Shown here in pieces: positions 30,570 through 37,795 of a stretch of 64,000 nt of DNA. Within the stretch, counting starts at the first letter, position 1. Each line of letters opens with the position of its first letter. Origin of the DNA: Synechococcus sp. CBW1107 (lineage in GTDB: Bacteria; Cyanobacteriota; Cyanobacteriia; PCC-6307; Cyanobiaceae); NCBI RefSeq assembly GCF_015841355.1, contig NZ_CP064908.1, forward strand, positions 1,054,001 through 1,118,000, read 5' to 3'. Below the pieces are notes generated by a model that saw nothing but the letters and a program-made list of their open reading frames with translations, had not been told where the DNA came from and ran no database searches. Position numbers and translations under genes: made by a program.

Positions 30570-31427
30570 GTGCCCAGGCGAGCCTGGCTGGGTTGGATCA
30601 GCACGCTGCTGTATCTGCCGCTGCTCTACGGCCTGGGCTGGCTGACCGTTCAACCCGCCGTGGCCTGGGGCCTCCTGGACGGTTGGCGTGCCGATCAGAT
30701 CGCCCTGCTCGGCACGGCCCTGGCCTTCGTCCTGCTGCTGCTGACGCTGCCGCGGCGCCTGAGAACGGTGTGGGGTGAGCCCCGGCCCTGGCGGACTCTG
30801 GGTGTGGCCGTGGGCTGGGCCACGGGACTGCGTTCGCTGCTGCGCGGACTGATCAAAGCCCTGCTGCTGCTGGTGGTGGTGGCAGGGGTGCTGCTGTTCA
30901 GCGGCCAGGCCCGCTGGAGCGGCGGACTCACGCCGGCCGAGGCCATCAATGCTGTAGCGCTGATCCTGGGAGTCGGCTTCGCCGAAGAGCTGGTGTTCAG
31001 GGGCTGGCTCTGGGGTGAGCTGAGCCAGCGCCTGGGCGGGGGCCCCCTGGGCGATCAGCGGGCCCTGCTCACCCAGGCGGTGGTGTTCAGCCTGGCCCAC
31101 ACCCGCTTCAATCTCGGCCTCGTTCCGATGGCCGGATTGCTGGTGGGCCTGTGGCTTCTGGGCCTCGCCCTAGGGTTGCAGCGACGCGCCGACGGTGGTT
31201 CTCTCTGGGGTGCCGTCGGACTGCACGGCGGTCTGGTGGGGGGATGGTTTTCCCTGATGGCCGGGCCGCTGCAGATCCAGTCCACGGTCCCGCTCTGGCT
31301 GGCCGGGCCCGGCGGAGCCGATCCCAATCCGATCGGCGGCCTGCTGGGCTGGGCCGGTCTGGGTGTCCTGCTGTGGGTCCGGCGTCGCTGGTTCGGATCG
31401 TGGCCGGGAAGCGGGCCCAGAGACTAG
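30570..31427 (+). CDS. CPBP family intramembrane glutamic endopeptidase (Abi type)
   Basis: Polytopic membrane protein of 285 residues with about seven helices and the CPBP/Abi active-site motifs: GVGFAEELVFRGWLWGEL (EExxxR), the second motif FSLAHTRFNLGLVPMAGLLVGLW (FxxxH type) and GLHGGLVGG (H near the last helices). Related proteins process prenylated substrates or confer bacteriocin self-immunity; plastid/cyanobacterial members are largely uncharacterised. Because its 3' end meets the HlyD gene of the broken peptide-export island (4-base overlap, convergent), an immunity role is possible, but coupling to clpS argues for a housekeeping role. The GTG at 30570 is taken as start. Confidence 0.85.
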   Translation: MPRRAWLGWISTLLYLPLLYGLGWLTVQPAVAWGLLDGWRADQIALLGTALAFVLLLLTLPRRLRTVWGEPRPWRTLGVAVGWATGLRSLLRGLIKALLLLVVVAGVLLFSGQARWSGGLTPAEAINAVALILGVGFAEELVFRGWLWGELSQRLGGGPLGDQRALLTQAVVFSLAHTRFNLGLVPMAGLLVGLWLLGLALGLQRRADGGSLWGAVGLHGGLVGGWFSLMAGPLQIQSTVPLWLAGPGGADPNPIGGLLGWAGLGVLLWVRRRWFGSWPGSGPRD

Positions 31428-32713
31428 GGCTGCAGCAGAAATCGCCCCTTGCGCAACAGAAACTGCAGGACGGTTTCCTGGCGTGTGGTGATGTCGGCGG
31501 TGATCGTCATTCCAGGCCGCACGACACAGCGGCGCGTGGGGGTCTCCAGAGTTGTGGACCGGGGCCTCAGGGACACCTCATAGCCGGCGGCCTCGGCAGC
31601 AACCAGGCTCTGGGCCCCGGGAACGCTGCGGCCCCCTCCTTGGCCAGTCTCCACGGGCACCACATCCGGCGACACCGCCGAGACCTGTGCCCTGAGGGTG
31701 CCGAAGTCGGGATAGGGGCAGCCATCGACACGCAGATCGGCCCGCTGGCCCGTGGAGAGGTTGTCGACGTCCTGGGAGCTGATTCGTACCTTCGCCACCA
31801 GCGCCCGGCCACTCGGTGCGATCCGGGCCAGCTCCTCGCCGGTGGCCACCACCTGCTGAGGGTTGCGCAGGGAAAGCGAGAGGATCACCCCATCGCCCGG
31901 CGACCGGATGGTCGAACTGCCGAGATCCCGGCGGATCTGGGCACTGTCCCCGCTGTTGGTCGCAAACTGCTGAACCAGCCGTGACAGATCCGCTTCACTC
32001 TTGGAGCGGAGCTCCTCGACGGCACGCCTGGACTGGTCGAGATTCGAGCGAGCAACCGCCGCATTGGCGAGACGCTCATCGAGCTGCTGGGCCGAGACAG
32101 CTCCACTGGAGGCGAGCAGCTGATAGCGCCGGGCCTCGGTTTCGGCCAGGGAAAGGGCGGCTTCGGCCTTGCGCACCTCAAGCAGGGCCCCTTGCAGGGC
32201 GGCCTCGTTCTGGCTCTCCAGGGCCAGCTTCTCCCGCTCCAGGGCGGCCCGACTCGAGTCCAGCGCCGCCTCCTTACCGACCAGATCGGCCGGGTTGAGC
32301 ACGGCGATCACCTGGCCGCGGGTCACACGCTCATTGAGGCGGACATTGATCGAGCGCACCCGGCCGGAGAAGGGGGCATGGATCACGCTGGTCTCCCCGG
32401 TGGGACGGATGAGCCCCTGACCGCGCACCACGACCCGATACGGCCACACGGCCATCAGAGCGATCCCTCCGGCGAAGCTGCCCACCATCACCAGCCCCAG
32501 CGCCTGAACCCAGGGACGCACCGAGGGCAGGAACTCCTCAGAGGTGCTCTCCTTGAGCACCAGGCCGGCGTCGATCGGCCGCGCGGCCAGCCGACCCGGT
32601 GGCTGGTAGCGCCCCTCCGAGTGGTGTAACTCAGGAGGTCCTGTGACCCTCTCCGGAGGGTGAACAGGAGCAGTCAGGGGATGACTGCTTGGAAGCTGAT
32701 TGCGCAGCTCCAT
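31424..32713 (-). CDS. HlyD-family membrane fusion protein with IS-derived N-terminus (chimeric remnant)
   Basis: Periplasmic adaptor of a type I/C39-ABC export system. A membrane helix (VQALGLVMVGSFAGGIALMAVWPY, about residues 68-91) is followed by the half-motif VIHAPFSGRVRSINVRLNERVTRGQVIAVLNPADLV, a long alpha-hairpin (residues about 140-250), and the beta-barrel part. The ATG at 32713 and the first 36 codons lie inside IS copy 1 (32605-34204); native sequence starts at codon 37 (QPPGRLAARPIDAG). The same 36 residues recur at 36280 next to the other IS copy, which proves they are IS-encoded. The original N-terminus is lost, so expression and function are doubtful, although the helix and hairpin remain complete. 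Confidence 0.8.
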   Translation of the reverse strand: MELRNQLPSSHPLTAPVHPPERVTGPPELHHSEGRYQPPGRLAARPIDAGLVLKESTSEEFLPSVRPWVQALGLVMVGSFAGGIALMAVWPYRVVVRGQGLIRPTGETSVIHAPFSGRVRSINVRLNERVTRGQVIAVLNPADLVGKEAALDSSRAALEREKLALESQNEAALQGALLEVRKAEAALSLAETEARRYQLLASSGAVSAQQLDERLANAAVARSNLDQSRRAVEELRSKSEADLSRLVQQFATNSGDSAQIRRDLGSSTIRSPGDGVILSLSLRNPQQVVATGEELARIAPSGRALVAKVRISSQDVDNLSTGQRADLRVDGCPYPDFGTLRAQVSAVSPDVVPVETGQGGGRSVPGAQSLVAAEAAGYEVSLRPRSTTLETPTRRCVVRPGMTITADITTRQETVLQFLLRKGRFLLQP

Positions 32714-34204
32714 TGATCCATTATGAACCCTGATCGCTGAATTGGCAACTCAGCGATCGATGTGTTCTGTGTAGATCGAGGTAGAAGCTGGTGCGCTTCA
32801 GCTGATGGTTGCAGCCGGCTGGGCGTTCGGATCTGCATCGGTGAGCTCCAAGGGCTCTTCTGGCTCTGGGATCTTGGCCATGGTGGCCTCAGAGAAGAAG
32901 CGGCGACGCTCCAGCTGCCATTCCTCCTGCTGCTCCAGCAGCTGGCTGCCCACCAGGCGCACGATCGCTGGATCATTGGGGAAGATGCCGACCACGTTGG
33001 TGCGGCGTTTGATCTCCTTGTTGAGGCGCTCGAGCGGGTTGGTGCTCCAGACCTTGCGCCAGTGCTCCTGGGGGAAGTGCAGGAAGGCCAGCACGTCGTC
33101 CCGGGCGGCTTCCATCACGGGCACGGCGCCGGGGAACTGCTTGCGCAGCATCTCGGTGACCCGCTGCCAGTGGGCGCGCACCTGATCTGGAGCCTGGATC
33201 ACGAACACCGCTTTCATGGCAGCGGCCACCATGTCCTGGCCGGCCTTGGGCACATGGCTCAGCAGGTTGCGCAGGAAGTGCACCCGGCACCTCTGCCAGC
33301 TACTGCCCTGGAACATCCGCTTGATCGCTGCCGTCAGGCCCAGGTGGGCATCCGAGATCACCAGGCGGGTGCCGTCGAGGCCACGCTCCTTGAGTGAGCC
33401 CAGGAACTGACGCCAGAAGCCCTCCGCCTCGCTGTCGCCCACGGCAATGCCGAGAACTTCGCGGTAGCCGAGGGCATTGATGCCGATCGCCACCACCACC
33501 GCCCGCGACACCACCTGCATATTTCGGCCCAGGCGGCCGTGGAGGTAGGTGGCGTCGAGGTAGACGTAGGGAAAGCGGGCATGGTCAAGCGGCCGGCCCA
33601 GAAAGGCTTTCACCTGCTCATCGAGCCCCTGGCAGATGCGGCTCACCTCCGATTTGGAGATGCCGCTGGCCCCGCCCAGCGCCTCCACCAGGGCGTCGAC
33701 CTTGCGGGTGGAGATCCCGCCGGTGTAGGCCTCCATCACCACGGCGTAGAGCGCCTTGTCCACCCGGCGGCGTGGCTCCAGCCAGCTGGGAAAGAAGCTG
33801 CCCTGCCGCAACCTGGGAATGGCCAGGCTGAGGTCGCCCACCTGGGTGGTGAGCAGCCGCTCCCGGTAGCCGTTGCGATGGGTGGAGCGCTGATCGGGGC
33901 AGCGCTCATGGAGTTGAGCGCCCGTGAGGGCAGAAACCTCGGCTTCCAGCAGGTCCTGGAAACCCCGGCGCACGATCTCTGGGATCAGGGCGCCAGCGGT
34001 GGTGCCCTCCATGAGCTGGCTCAGCTCGGAGGCGCCACTATGGGTGAGGGTCATGGTCTGTGTTCGGTTTGGTGGTAGTTCTCCGAACAGGGTCACAGAC
34101 CGGCCCACCCATTGCCACAGCTGAAATCTGAGGGAGGTGAGCCGTCAGCCCCGGCTACGCCGGGGCTGATCCTCCTGAGTTACACCACTTGCTGGGACGC
34201 CGCT
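32605..34204 (-). mobile_element. IS256-family insertion sequence, copy 1 (no target duplication)
   Basis: A 1600-bp element whose sequence is an inverted, apparently identical copy of 34789-36388. Terminal inverted repeats of about 34 bp are imperfect at the outer ends and perfect over TGGTGTAACTCAGGAGG. It carries one transposase gene on the minus strand and an 11-bp-stem hairpin just inside one end (34145-34169). Flanks are CGGTGGCT on the left and GGCAGCCG on the right, so there is no target duplication. The left flank is HlyD sequence and the right flank is exporter transmembrane-domain sequence. This fits an IS-adjacent deletion that removed everything between the two genes. Confidence 0.9.
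32798..34054 (-). CDS. IS256-family transposase (copy 1)
   Basis: DDE transposase of 418 residues, with the mutator/IS256 features. These are N-terminal helices, then GYRERLLTTQVGDLSLAIPRLRQGSF, catalytic Asp167 in YLDATYLHGR, Asp235 in LVISDAHLGL, the C-x2-H-like RCRVHFLRN, and Glu342 in TNPLERLNKEIKRRTNVVGIFPN. All three catalytic residues are present and the frame is intact, so it is probably active. Start at ATG 34054 (MTLTHSGASEL); a longer frame to 34108 lies in the IS leader. The protein is identical to that of copy 2. Confidence 0.95.
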   Translation of the reverse strand: MTLTHSGASELSQLMEGTTAGALIPEIVRRGFQDLLEAEVSALTGAQLHERCPDQRSTHRNGYRERLLTTQVGDLSLAIPRLRQGSFFPSWLEPRRRVDKALYAVVMEAYTGGISTRKVDALVEALGGASGISKSEVSRICQGLDEQVKAFLGRPLDHARFPYVYLDATYLHGRLGRNMQVVSRAVVVAIGINALGYREVLGIAVGDSEAEGFWRQFLGSLKERGLDGTRLVISDAHLGLTAAIKRMFQGSSWQRCRVHFLRNLLSHVPKAGQDMVAAAMKAVFVIQAPDQVRAHWQRVTEMLRKQFPGAVPVMEAARDDVLAFLHFPQEHWRKVWSTNPLERLNKEIKRRTNVVGIFPNDPAIVRLVGSQLLEQQEEWQLERRRFFSEATMAKIPEPEEPLELTDADPNAQPAATIS

Positions 34205-34788
34205 GGCAGCCGCAGCAGCTGGTGGCCGTACTCCAGCAGCATCCCCAGCTGAAGGCGCTGGGCGAAATGGCCCACCAGATGACCCTGTAGCAATGAGATC
34301 AGGTTCCGGAAGAGGAACAGGAGCAACATCCCCAGTCCCAGACTGGTGAGCAGCTGCGTGTCGCGCCGGACCAGCACGTCATCGGTGAGCAGCTGCATCA
34401 GCAGGGGCATCGCCAGGGCGAGCAGCCCGATGACGGCGTTGATCGCCAGGGCCTGCAGCAGCAGCCCCCGATAGGGCAGCACCAGCCGCAGAAAGCGCAG
34501 GAAGGGAGCCCGTGGAGCTTCCTCCTGCTCCGCCAGTCGGTGCTGGTCGGGCTCGAGCAGCAGCATCACGCCGTTGCTCCATCCCTGCAGAAAGTCCTTC
34601 TCGGACAGCCAACGCACCCCGATGGCGGGATCCGCGATCACATAGTGCCGTCGTGCCCGACCATGCAGCACCACCCAGTGGTGGCCCTTCCAGTGGCAGA
34701 TCGCCGGCAGGGGGATGGAATCGAGATGCTTGAGCAGTTCGGGCTGGGCTCGAACCGCCCTGGCCTGGAAGCCGATGGCGTCGGCCCC
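34205..34788 (-). pseudogene. Middle fragment of a C39-peptidase ABC exporter, isolated between two IS copies
   Basis: About 194 residues in the minus direction. They begin GADAIGFQARAVRAQPELL and continue through the second half of a C39 peptidase domain, with CHWKGHHWVVLHG (catalytic His) and YVIADPAIGVRWL (catalytic Asp). The first exporter membrane helices follow (LLLQALAINAVIGLLALAMPLLMQLLTDDVLVRRDTQLL...), ending at GHQLLRLP where IS copy 1 starts. The catalytic Cys is on the other side of IS copy 2 (36389-36558). The remaining membrane helices and the ATP-binding domain, about 450 residues in intact relatives, are absent from the window. Confidence 0.88.
34781..34788. repeat. 8-bp target-site duplication, left of IS copy 2
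   Basis: TCGGCCCC here matches 36389-36396 exactly, bracketing the 1600-bp element. Joining the two sides through one copy restores the frame ...LRRGADAIGFQ... of the C39 peptidase domain, which confirms the element ends. Confidence 0.9.
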
Positions 34789-36388
34789 AGCGGCGTCCCA
34801 GCAAGTGGTGTAACTCAGGAGGATCAGCCCCGGCGTAGCCGGGGCTGACGGCTCACCTCCCTCAGATTTCAGCTGTGGCAATGGGTGGGCCGGTCTGTGA
34901 CCCTGTTCGGAGAACTACCACCAAACCGAACACAGACCATGACCCTCACCCATAGTGGCGCCTCCGAGCTGAGCCAGCTCATGGAGGGCACCACCGCTGG
35001 CGCCCTGATCCCAGAGATCGTGCGCCGGGGTTTCCAGGACCTGCTGGAAGCCGAGGTTTCTGCCCTCACGGGCGCTCAACTCCATGAGCGCTGCCCCGAT
35101 CAGCGCTCCACCCATCGCAACGGCTACCGGGAGCGGCTGCTCACCACCCAGGTGGGCGACCTCAGCCTGGCCATTCCCAGGTTGCGGCAGGGCAGCTTCT
35201 TTCCCAGCTGGCTGGAGCCACGCCGCCGGGTGGACAAGGCGCTCTACGCCGTGGTGATGGAGGCCTACACCGGCGGGATCTCCACCCGCAAGGTCGACGC
35301 CCTGGTGGAGGCGCTGGGCGGGGCCAGCGGCATCTCCAAATCGGAGGTGAGCCGCATCTGCCAGGGGCTCGATGAGCAGGTGAAAGCCTTTCTGGGCCGG
35401 CCGCTTGACCATGCCCGCTTTCCCTACGTCTACCTCGACGCCACCTACCTCCACGGCCGCCTGGGCCGAAATATGCAGGTGGTGTCGCGGGCGGTGGTGG
35501 TGGCGATCGGCATCAATGCCCTCGGCTACCGCGAAGTTCTCGGCATTGCCGTGGGCGACAGCGAGGCGGAGGGCTTCTGGCGTCAGTTCCTGGGCTCACT
35601 CAAGGAGCGTGGCCTCGACGGCACCCGCCTGGTGATCTCGGATGCCCACCTGGGCCTGACGGCAGCGATCAAGCGGATGTTCCAGGGCAGTAGCTGGCAG
35701 AGGTGCCGGGTGCACTTCCTGCGCAACCTGCTGAGCCATGTGCCCAAGGCCGGCCAGGACATGGTGGCCGCTGCCATGAAAGCGGTGTTCGTGATCCAGG
35801 CTCCAGATCAGGTGCGCGCCCACTGGCAGCGGGTCACCGAGATGCTGCGCAAGCAGTTCCCCGGCGCCGTGCCCGTGATGGAAGCCGCCCGGGACGACGT
35901 GCTGGCCTTCCTGCACTTCCCCCAGGAGCACTGGCGCAAGGTCTGGAGCACCAACCCGCTCGAGCGCCTCAACAAGGAGATCAAACGCCGCACCAACGTG
36001 GTCGGCATCTTCCCCAATGATCCAGCGATCGTGCGCCTGGTGGGCAGCCAGCTGCTGGAGCAGCAGGAGGAATGGCAGCTGGAGCGTCGCCGCTTCTTCT
36101 CTGAGGCCACCATGGCCAAGATCCCAGAGCCAGAAGAGCCCTTGGAGCTCACCGATGCAGATCCGAACGCCCAGCCGGCTGCAACCATCAGCTGAAGCGC
36201 ACCAGCTTCTACCTCGATCTACACAGAACACATCGATCGCTGAGTTGCCAATTCAGCGATCAGGGTTCATAATGGATCAATGGAGCTGCGCAATCAGCTT
36301 CCAAGCAGTCATCCCCTGACTGCTCCTGTTCACCCTCCGGAGAGGGTCACAGGACCTCCTGAGTTACACCACTCGGAGGGGCGCTACC
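34789..36388 (+). mobile_element. IS256-family insertion sequence, copy 2 (with 8-bp target duplication)
   Basis: A 1600-bp element inserted in the C39 peptidase coding region. Its ends were fixed from the 8-bp duplication TCGGCCCC at 34781-34788 and 36389-36396, and from the limit of identity with copy 1. The left end reads AGCGGCGTCCCAGCAAG followed by the shared TGGTGTAACTCAGGAGG; the right end begins (inward) GGTAGCGCCCCTCCGAG before the same core. An 11-bp perfect stem, TCAGCCCCGGC/GCCGGGGCTGA (34824-34848), lies inside the left end and could block read-through from the host gene. The inner GTGTAA motif of the terminal repeat is typical of IS256 elements. Confidence 0.93.
34939..36195 (+). 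CDS. IS256-family transposase (copy 2)
   Basis: Identical to the transposase of copy 1: 418 residues, catalytic triad Asp167, Asp235 and Glu342 all present, and no frame damage. Start at ATG 34939. It is transcribed on the plus strand, against the interrupted exporter gene. The presence of two undamaged, identical copies 580 bases apart indicates recent activity. Confidence 0.95.
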   Translation: MTLTHSGASELSQLMEGTTAGALIPEIVRRGFQDLLEAEVSALTGAQLHERCPDQRSTHRNGYRERLLTTQVGDLSLAIPRLRQGSFFPSWLEPRRRVDKALYAVVMEAYTGGISTRKVDALVEALGGASGISKSEVSRICQGLDEQVKAFLGRPLDHARFPYVYLDATYLHGRLGRNMQVVSRAVVVAIGINALGYREVLGIAVGDSEAEGFWRQFLGSLKERGLDGTRLVISDAHLGLTAAIKRMFQGSSWQRCRVHFLRNLLSHVPKAGQDMVAAAMKAVFVIQAPDQVRAHWQRVTEMLRKQFPGAVPVMEAARDDVLAFLHFPQEHWRKVWSTNPLERLNKEIKRRTNVVGIFPNDPAIVRLVGSQLLEQQEEWQLERRRFFSEATMAKIPEPEEPLELTDADPNAQPAATIS

Positions 36389-36396
36389 TCGGCCCC
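36389..36396. repeat. 8-bp target-site duplication, right of IS copy 2
   Basis: TCGGCCCC, identical to 34781-34788; see that entry. It lies within the codons for RRGAE at the end of the preserved N-terminal C39 fragment. Confidence 0.9.
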
Positions 36397-36558
36397 TCGG
36401 CGCAGCCCGAGCAAGGTGGTTCCGAGCGAACCGGTGCCCACCAGCTCACGTACGCGGGAAAGGGGCAGGATGCGCCCGTGCTGCCGGGCCACGATGGCGA
36501 CGCAGGCGGCACCGCAATCCTCCTCGGAATGCTGCTCGACAAAGGCGTAGCGGGGCAT
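36389..36558 (-). pseudogene. N-terminal fragment of the C39-peptidase ABC exporter
   Basis: From the ATG at 36558 the frame reads MPRYAFVEQHSEEDCGAAC, with the catalytic Cys15 of a C39 peptidase in the typical QHSEEDCGAAC motif. It continues through ARQHGRILPLSRVRELVGTG and TTLLGLRRGAE to the target duplication of IS copy 2, then stops after a few IS codons. Such peptidase domains cut the leader of peptides after Gly-Gly and the attached ABC transporter exports them. Together with 34205-34788 it accounts for roughly the first 250 residues of a protein that is normally 700-1000 long. Confidence 0.9.
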
Positions 36559-37096
36559 GGGGCTGCGTGAAGCCCTCCAAGGGTTAGCGGACGGGACGAC
36601 CCAACGCGGCCCTTTCCGCAAAACATTGCAAACATAATCAACACAACTTCGGATACACCCTTACATCCCTTTGCAAGGAATTCTTGAGATTCGCGATCCA
36701 TTGAGCGCAAACCACAATACGGAGGCACCTTTAAATTCAAAGGCTGCCTCCCAAGGCAGCATCTCAAAATATATTTTGAGTTTATTCACCAAAGAGTACA
36801 ACCAATTCTTAATCAATTGTTAAAGAATTCCATGTCTGCCTGAACTAACATCTCTCCCATCATTTTCCTTTAACTTGCTCAAAGAATCTTGTACAAATGC
36901 CTACCGTTCATGACCAGGGCCAGATCTGCTCTTATCGTTAGGGCATGGTCATTAGAGGCCTCTAGGCGAAGCATGCGGATCTCACAAGGTGCATGGCGAG
37001 AGTCATCTCTGCAAGTGCCGAATGATGATCAGCCTATCGACTTGACACCTCTTCCCCTTGACCCAAGCCCAAAATCACTTTTCTCCCTTTCCTGCC
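36559..37096. promoter_or_regulatory. AT-rich intergenic region between the broken exporter and peptide gene 1
   Basis: 538 bases with no convincing gene, clearly richer in A+T than the neighbours. It contains an 18-base perfect palindrome CTCAAAATATATTTTGAG at 36763-36780, a stem GCTGCC/GGCAGC around 36743-36760, and an inverted repeat AATTCTT/AAGAATT at 36804-36810 and 36823-36829. It separates two divergent genes (exporter minus, peptide plus) and so should hold both promoters; TTGACA-like and TATAAT-like words occur but cannot be assigned. A 76-residue frame at 36889-37119 is rejected as coding. Confidence 0.55.
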
Positions 37097-37303
37097 ATGG
37101 CTTTCTTCACCCTGATTGACGACGCAGCCACCCAGAGCATCTCTGGTGGCTTCCTTAACAGGTCCTTCAACCGCCAGCGGACTGACAATCGTCAGATCAA
37201 CCTTGACAACTCCGACAACAGGAACAACTCCAACAATTCCACCAACACCAATAACTCCGTCCGGAACCGCGGCTTCTTCACCGGCAACACGATCTCCGTT
37301 TGA
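37097..37303 (+). CDS. Asn-rich peptide with double-glycine leader (peptide 1)
   Basis: 68 residues from ATG 37097. The leader, MAFFTLIDDAATQSISGG (18 residues), is acidic and ends in Gly17-Gly18, the cut site of C39 peptidases. The 50-residue core starts FLNRSFN and is extremely rich in Asn, with Asp, Ser and Arg (LDNSDNRNNSNNSTNTNNSVRN), and ends RGFFTGNTISV. It has no Cys, so it is not a classical disulfide or lanthionine bacteriocin. It shares leader, LNRSFN, DNSDN, NSVRN and GNxISV with peptide 2. Possible roles are a secreted adhesion or matrix peptide (as the GG-motif biofilm proteins of Synechococcus elongatus), or a toxin; undetermined. Confidence 0.78.
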   Translation: MAFFTLIDDAATQSISGGFLNRSFNRQRTDNRQINLDNSDNRNNSNNSTNTNNSVRNRGFFTGNTISV

Positions 37304-37390
37304 ACAACTTTGACGACAGGGTAATCCTCTCTCTCCCTCCCCTCTAGGGAGGGTCGTCGAAGTTCACCCGTCAAACGATCCAATCATCAA

Positions 37391-37416
37391 AAGCGTCGAT
37401 GACTCGACGCTTTTTT
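37391..37416 (+). terminator. Rho-independent terminator of peptide gene 1
   Basis: Stem AAGCGTCGA (37391-37399) with TCGACGCTT (37404-37412), 4-base loop, continuing into TTTT. It lies 88 bases after the stop of peptide 1; a second hairpin, CCCTCCC/GGGAGGG at 37335-37353, occurs between them. Confidence 0.85.
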
Positions 37417-37461
37417 CTTTCGTTCTGGATGGATTCGCTGCCGCTTAACCCCAACAACAAC

Positions 37462-37509
37462 AGAGTGACCAAGTCAGGATGGTTGGCACTATCCTGACTT
37501 GGTCACTCT
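37462..37509. repeat. 19-bp perfect inverted repeat between the two peptide genes
   Basis: Left arm 37462-37480 starts AGAGTGACCAAG; right arm 37491-37509 is its exact complement; the loop is GGTTGGCACT. The arms are longer than a usual terminator stem and no strong T-tract follows on either strand. It sits between two convergent peptide genes, so it could be a bidirectional terminator, an mRNA stabiliser, or a mobile-repeat (REP/MITE-like) remnant. Confidence 0.85.
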
Positions 37510-37531
37510 CTCTAGATCAAAACTTACTGGG

Positions 37532-37795
37532 TTAAACAGCAGGTTGTGGCATCATTGGCATGATTGGACTGCGGCGGATCAAGCGAACAGCCACGCTGAT
37601 CGAATTTCCAGACAAGGGGCCATTATTGCGCACCGAATTATCAGTGTTCACGGAGTTATCAGAATTATCAATATTTACATTGATTGCAAAGCTATAACTC
37701 CGATTGTCTTCTCGGTTGACGTTAAAAGACCGATTTAACACGCCTCCAGAAAAAGTCTGCGCTTGGTCATCGGCAATAGGGGCGAGGTAGGTCAC
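37532..37795 (-). CDS. Asn-rich peptide with double-glycine leader (peptide 2)
   Basis: 87 residues from a GTG at 37795. The leader, MTYLAPIADDQAQTFSGG, is again 18 residues and ends in Gly-Gly. The core starts VLNRSFN and continues with DNR, INVNIDNSDNSVNTDNSVRNNG and SGNSISV, aligning with peptide 1 almost to its end. A further 19 residues (AVRLIRRSPIMPMMPQPAV) add a basic, Met/Pro-rich tail not present in peptide 1. The alternate Asn/Asp/Val pattern (NVNIDNSDNSVN) suggests a beta-strand-rich or amyloid-like structure, which is inference. It lies on the same strand as the wrecked exporter and HlyD genes. Confidence 0.75.
   Translation of the reverse strand: MTYLAPIADDQAQTFSGGVLNRSFNVNREDNRSYSFAINVNIDNSDNSVNTDNSVRNNGPLSGNSISVAVRLIRRSPIMPMMPQPAV

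Noticed and set aside
30570-31427. CPBP protease as immunity protein of the peptide system
   Set aside because: It lies on the opposite strand, has typical host base composition and is coupled to clpS; kept only as a remote possibility.
32605-36388. Composite transposon carrying a passenger gene between the two IS copies
   Set aside because: The 584-bp middle segment is a native exporter fragment in the original orientation and frame, and the outer ends show no shared target duplication, so it is two separate insertions with a deletion rather than a composite unit.
36280-36570. 96-residue plus-strand frame repeating the HlyD N-terminus
   Set aside because: It is the IS end running into antisense of the C39 fragment; not a gene, but useful as proof that HlyD's first 36 codons are IS-derived.
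36889-37119. 76-residue plus-strand frame just before peptide gene 1
   Set aside because: Mixed composition with no domain, overlaps the peptide 1 start in another frame, and sits in an AT-rich promoter region; most likely a chance frame.
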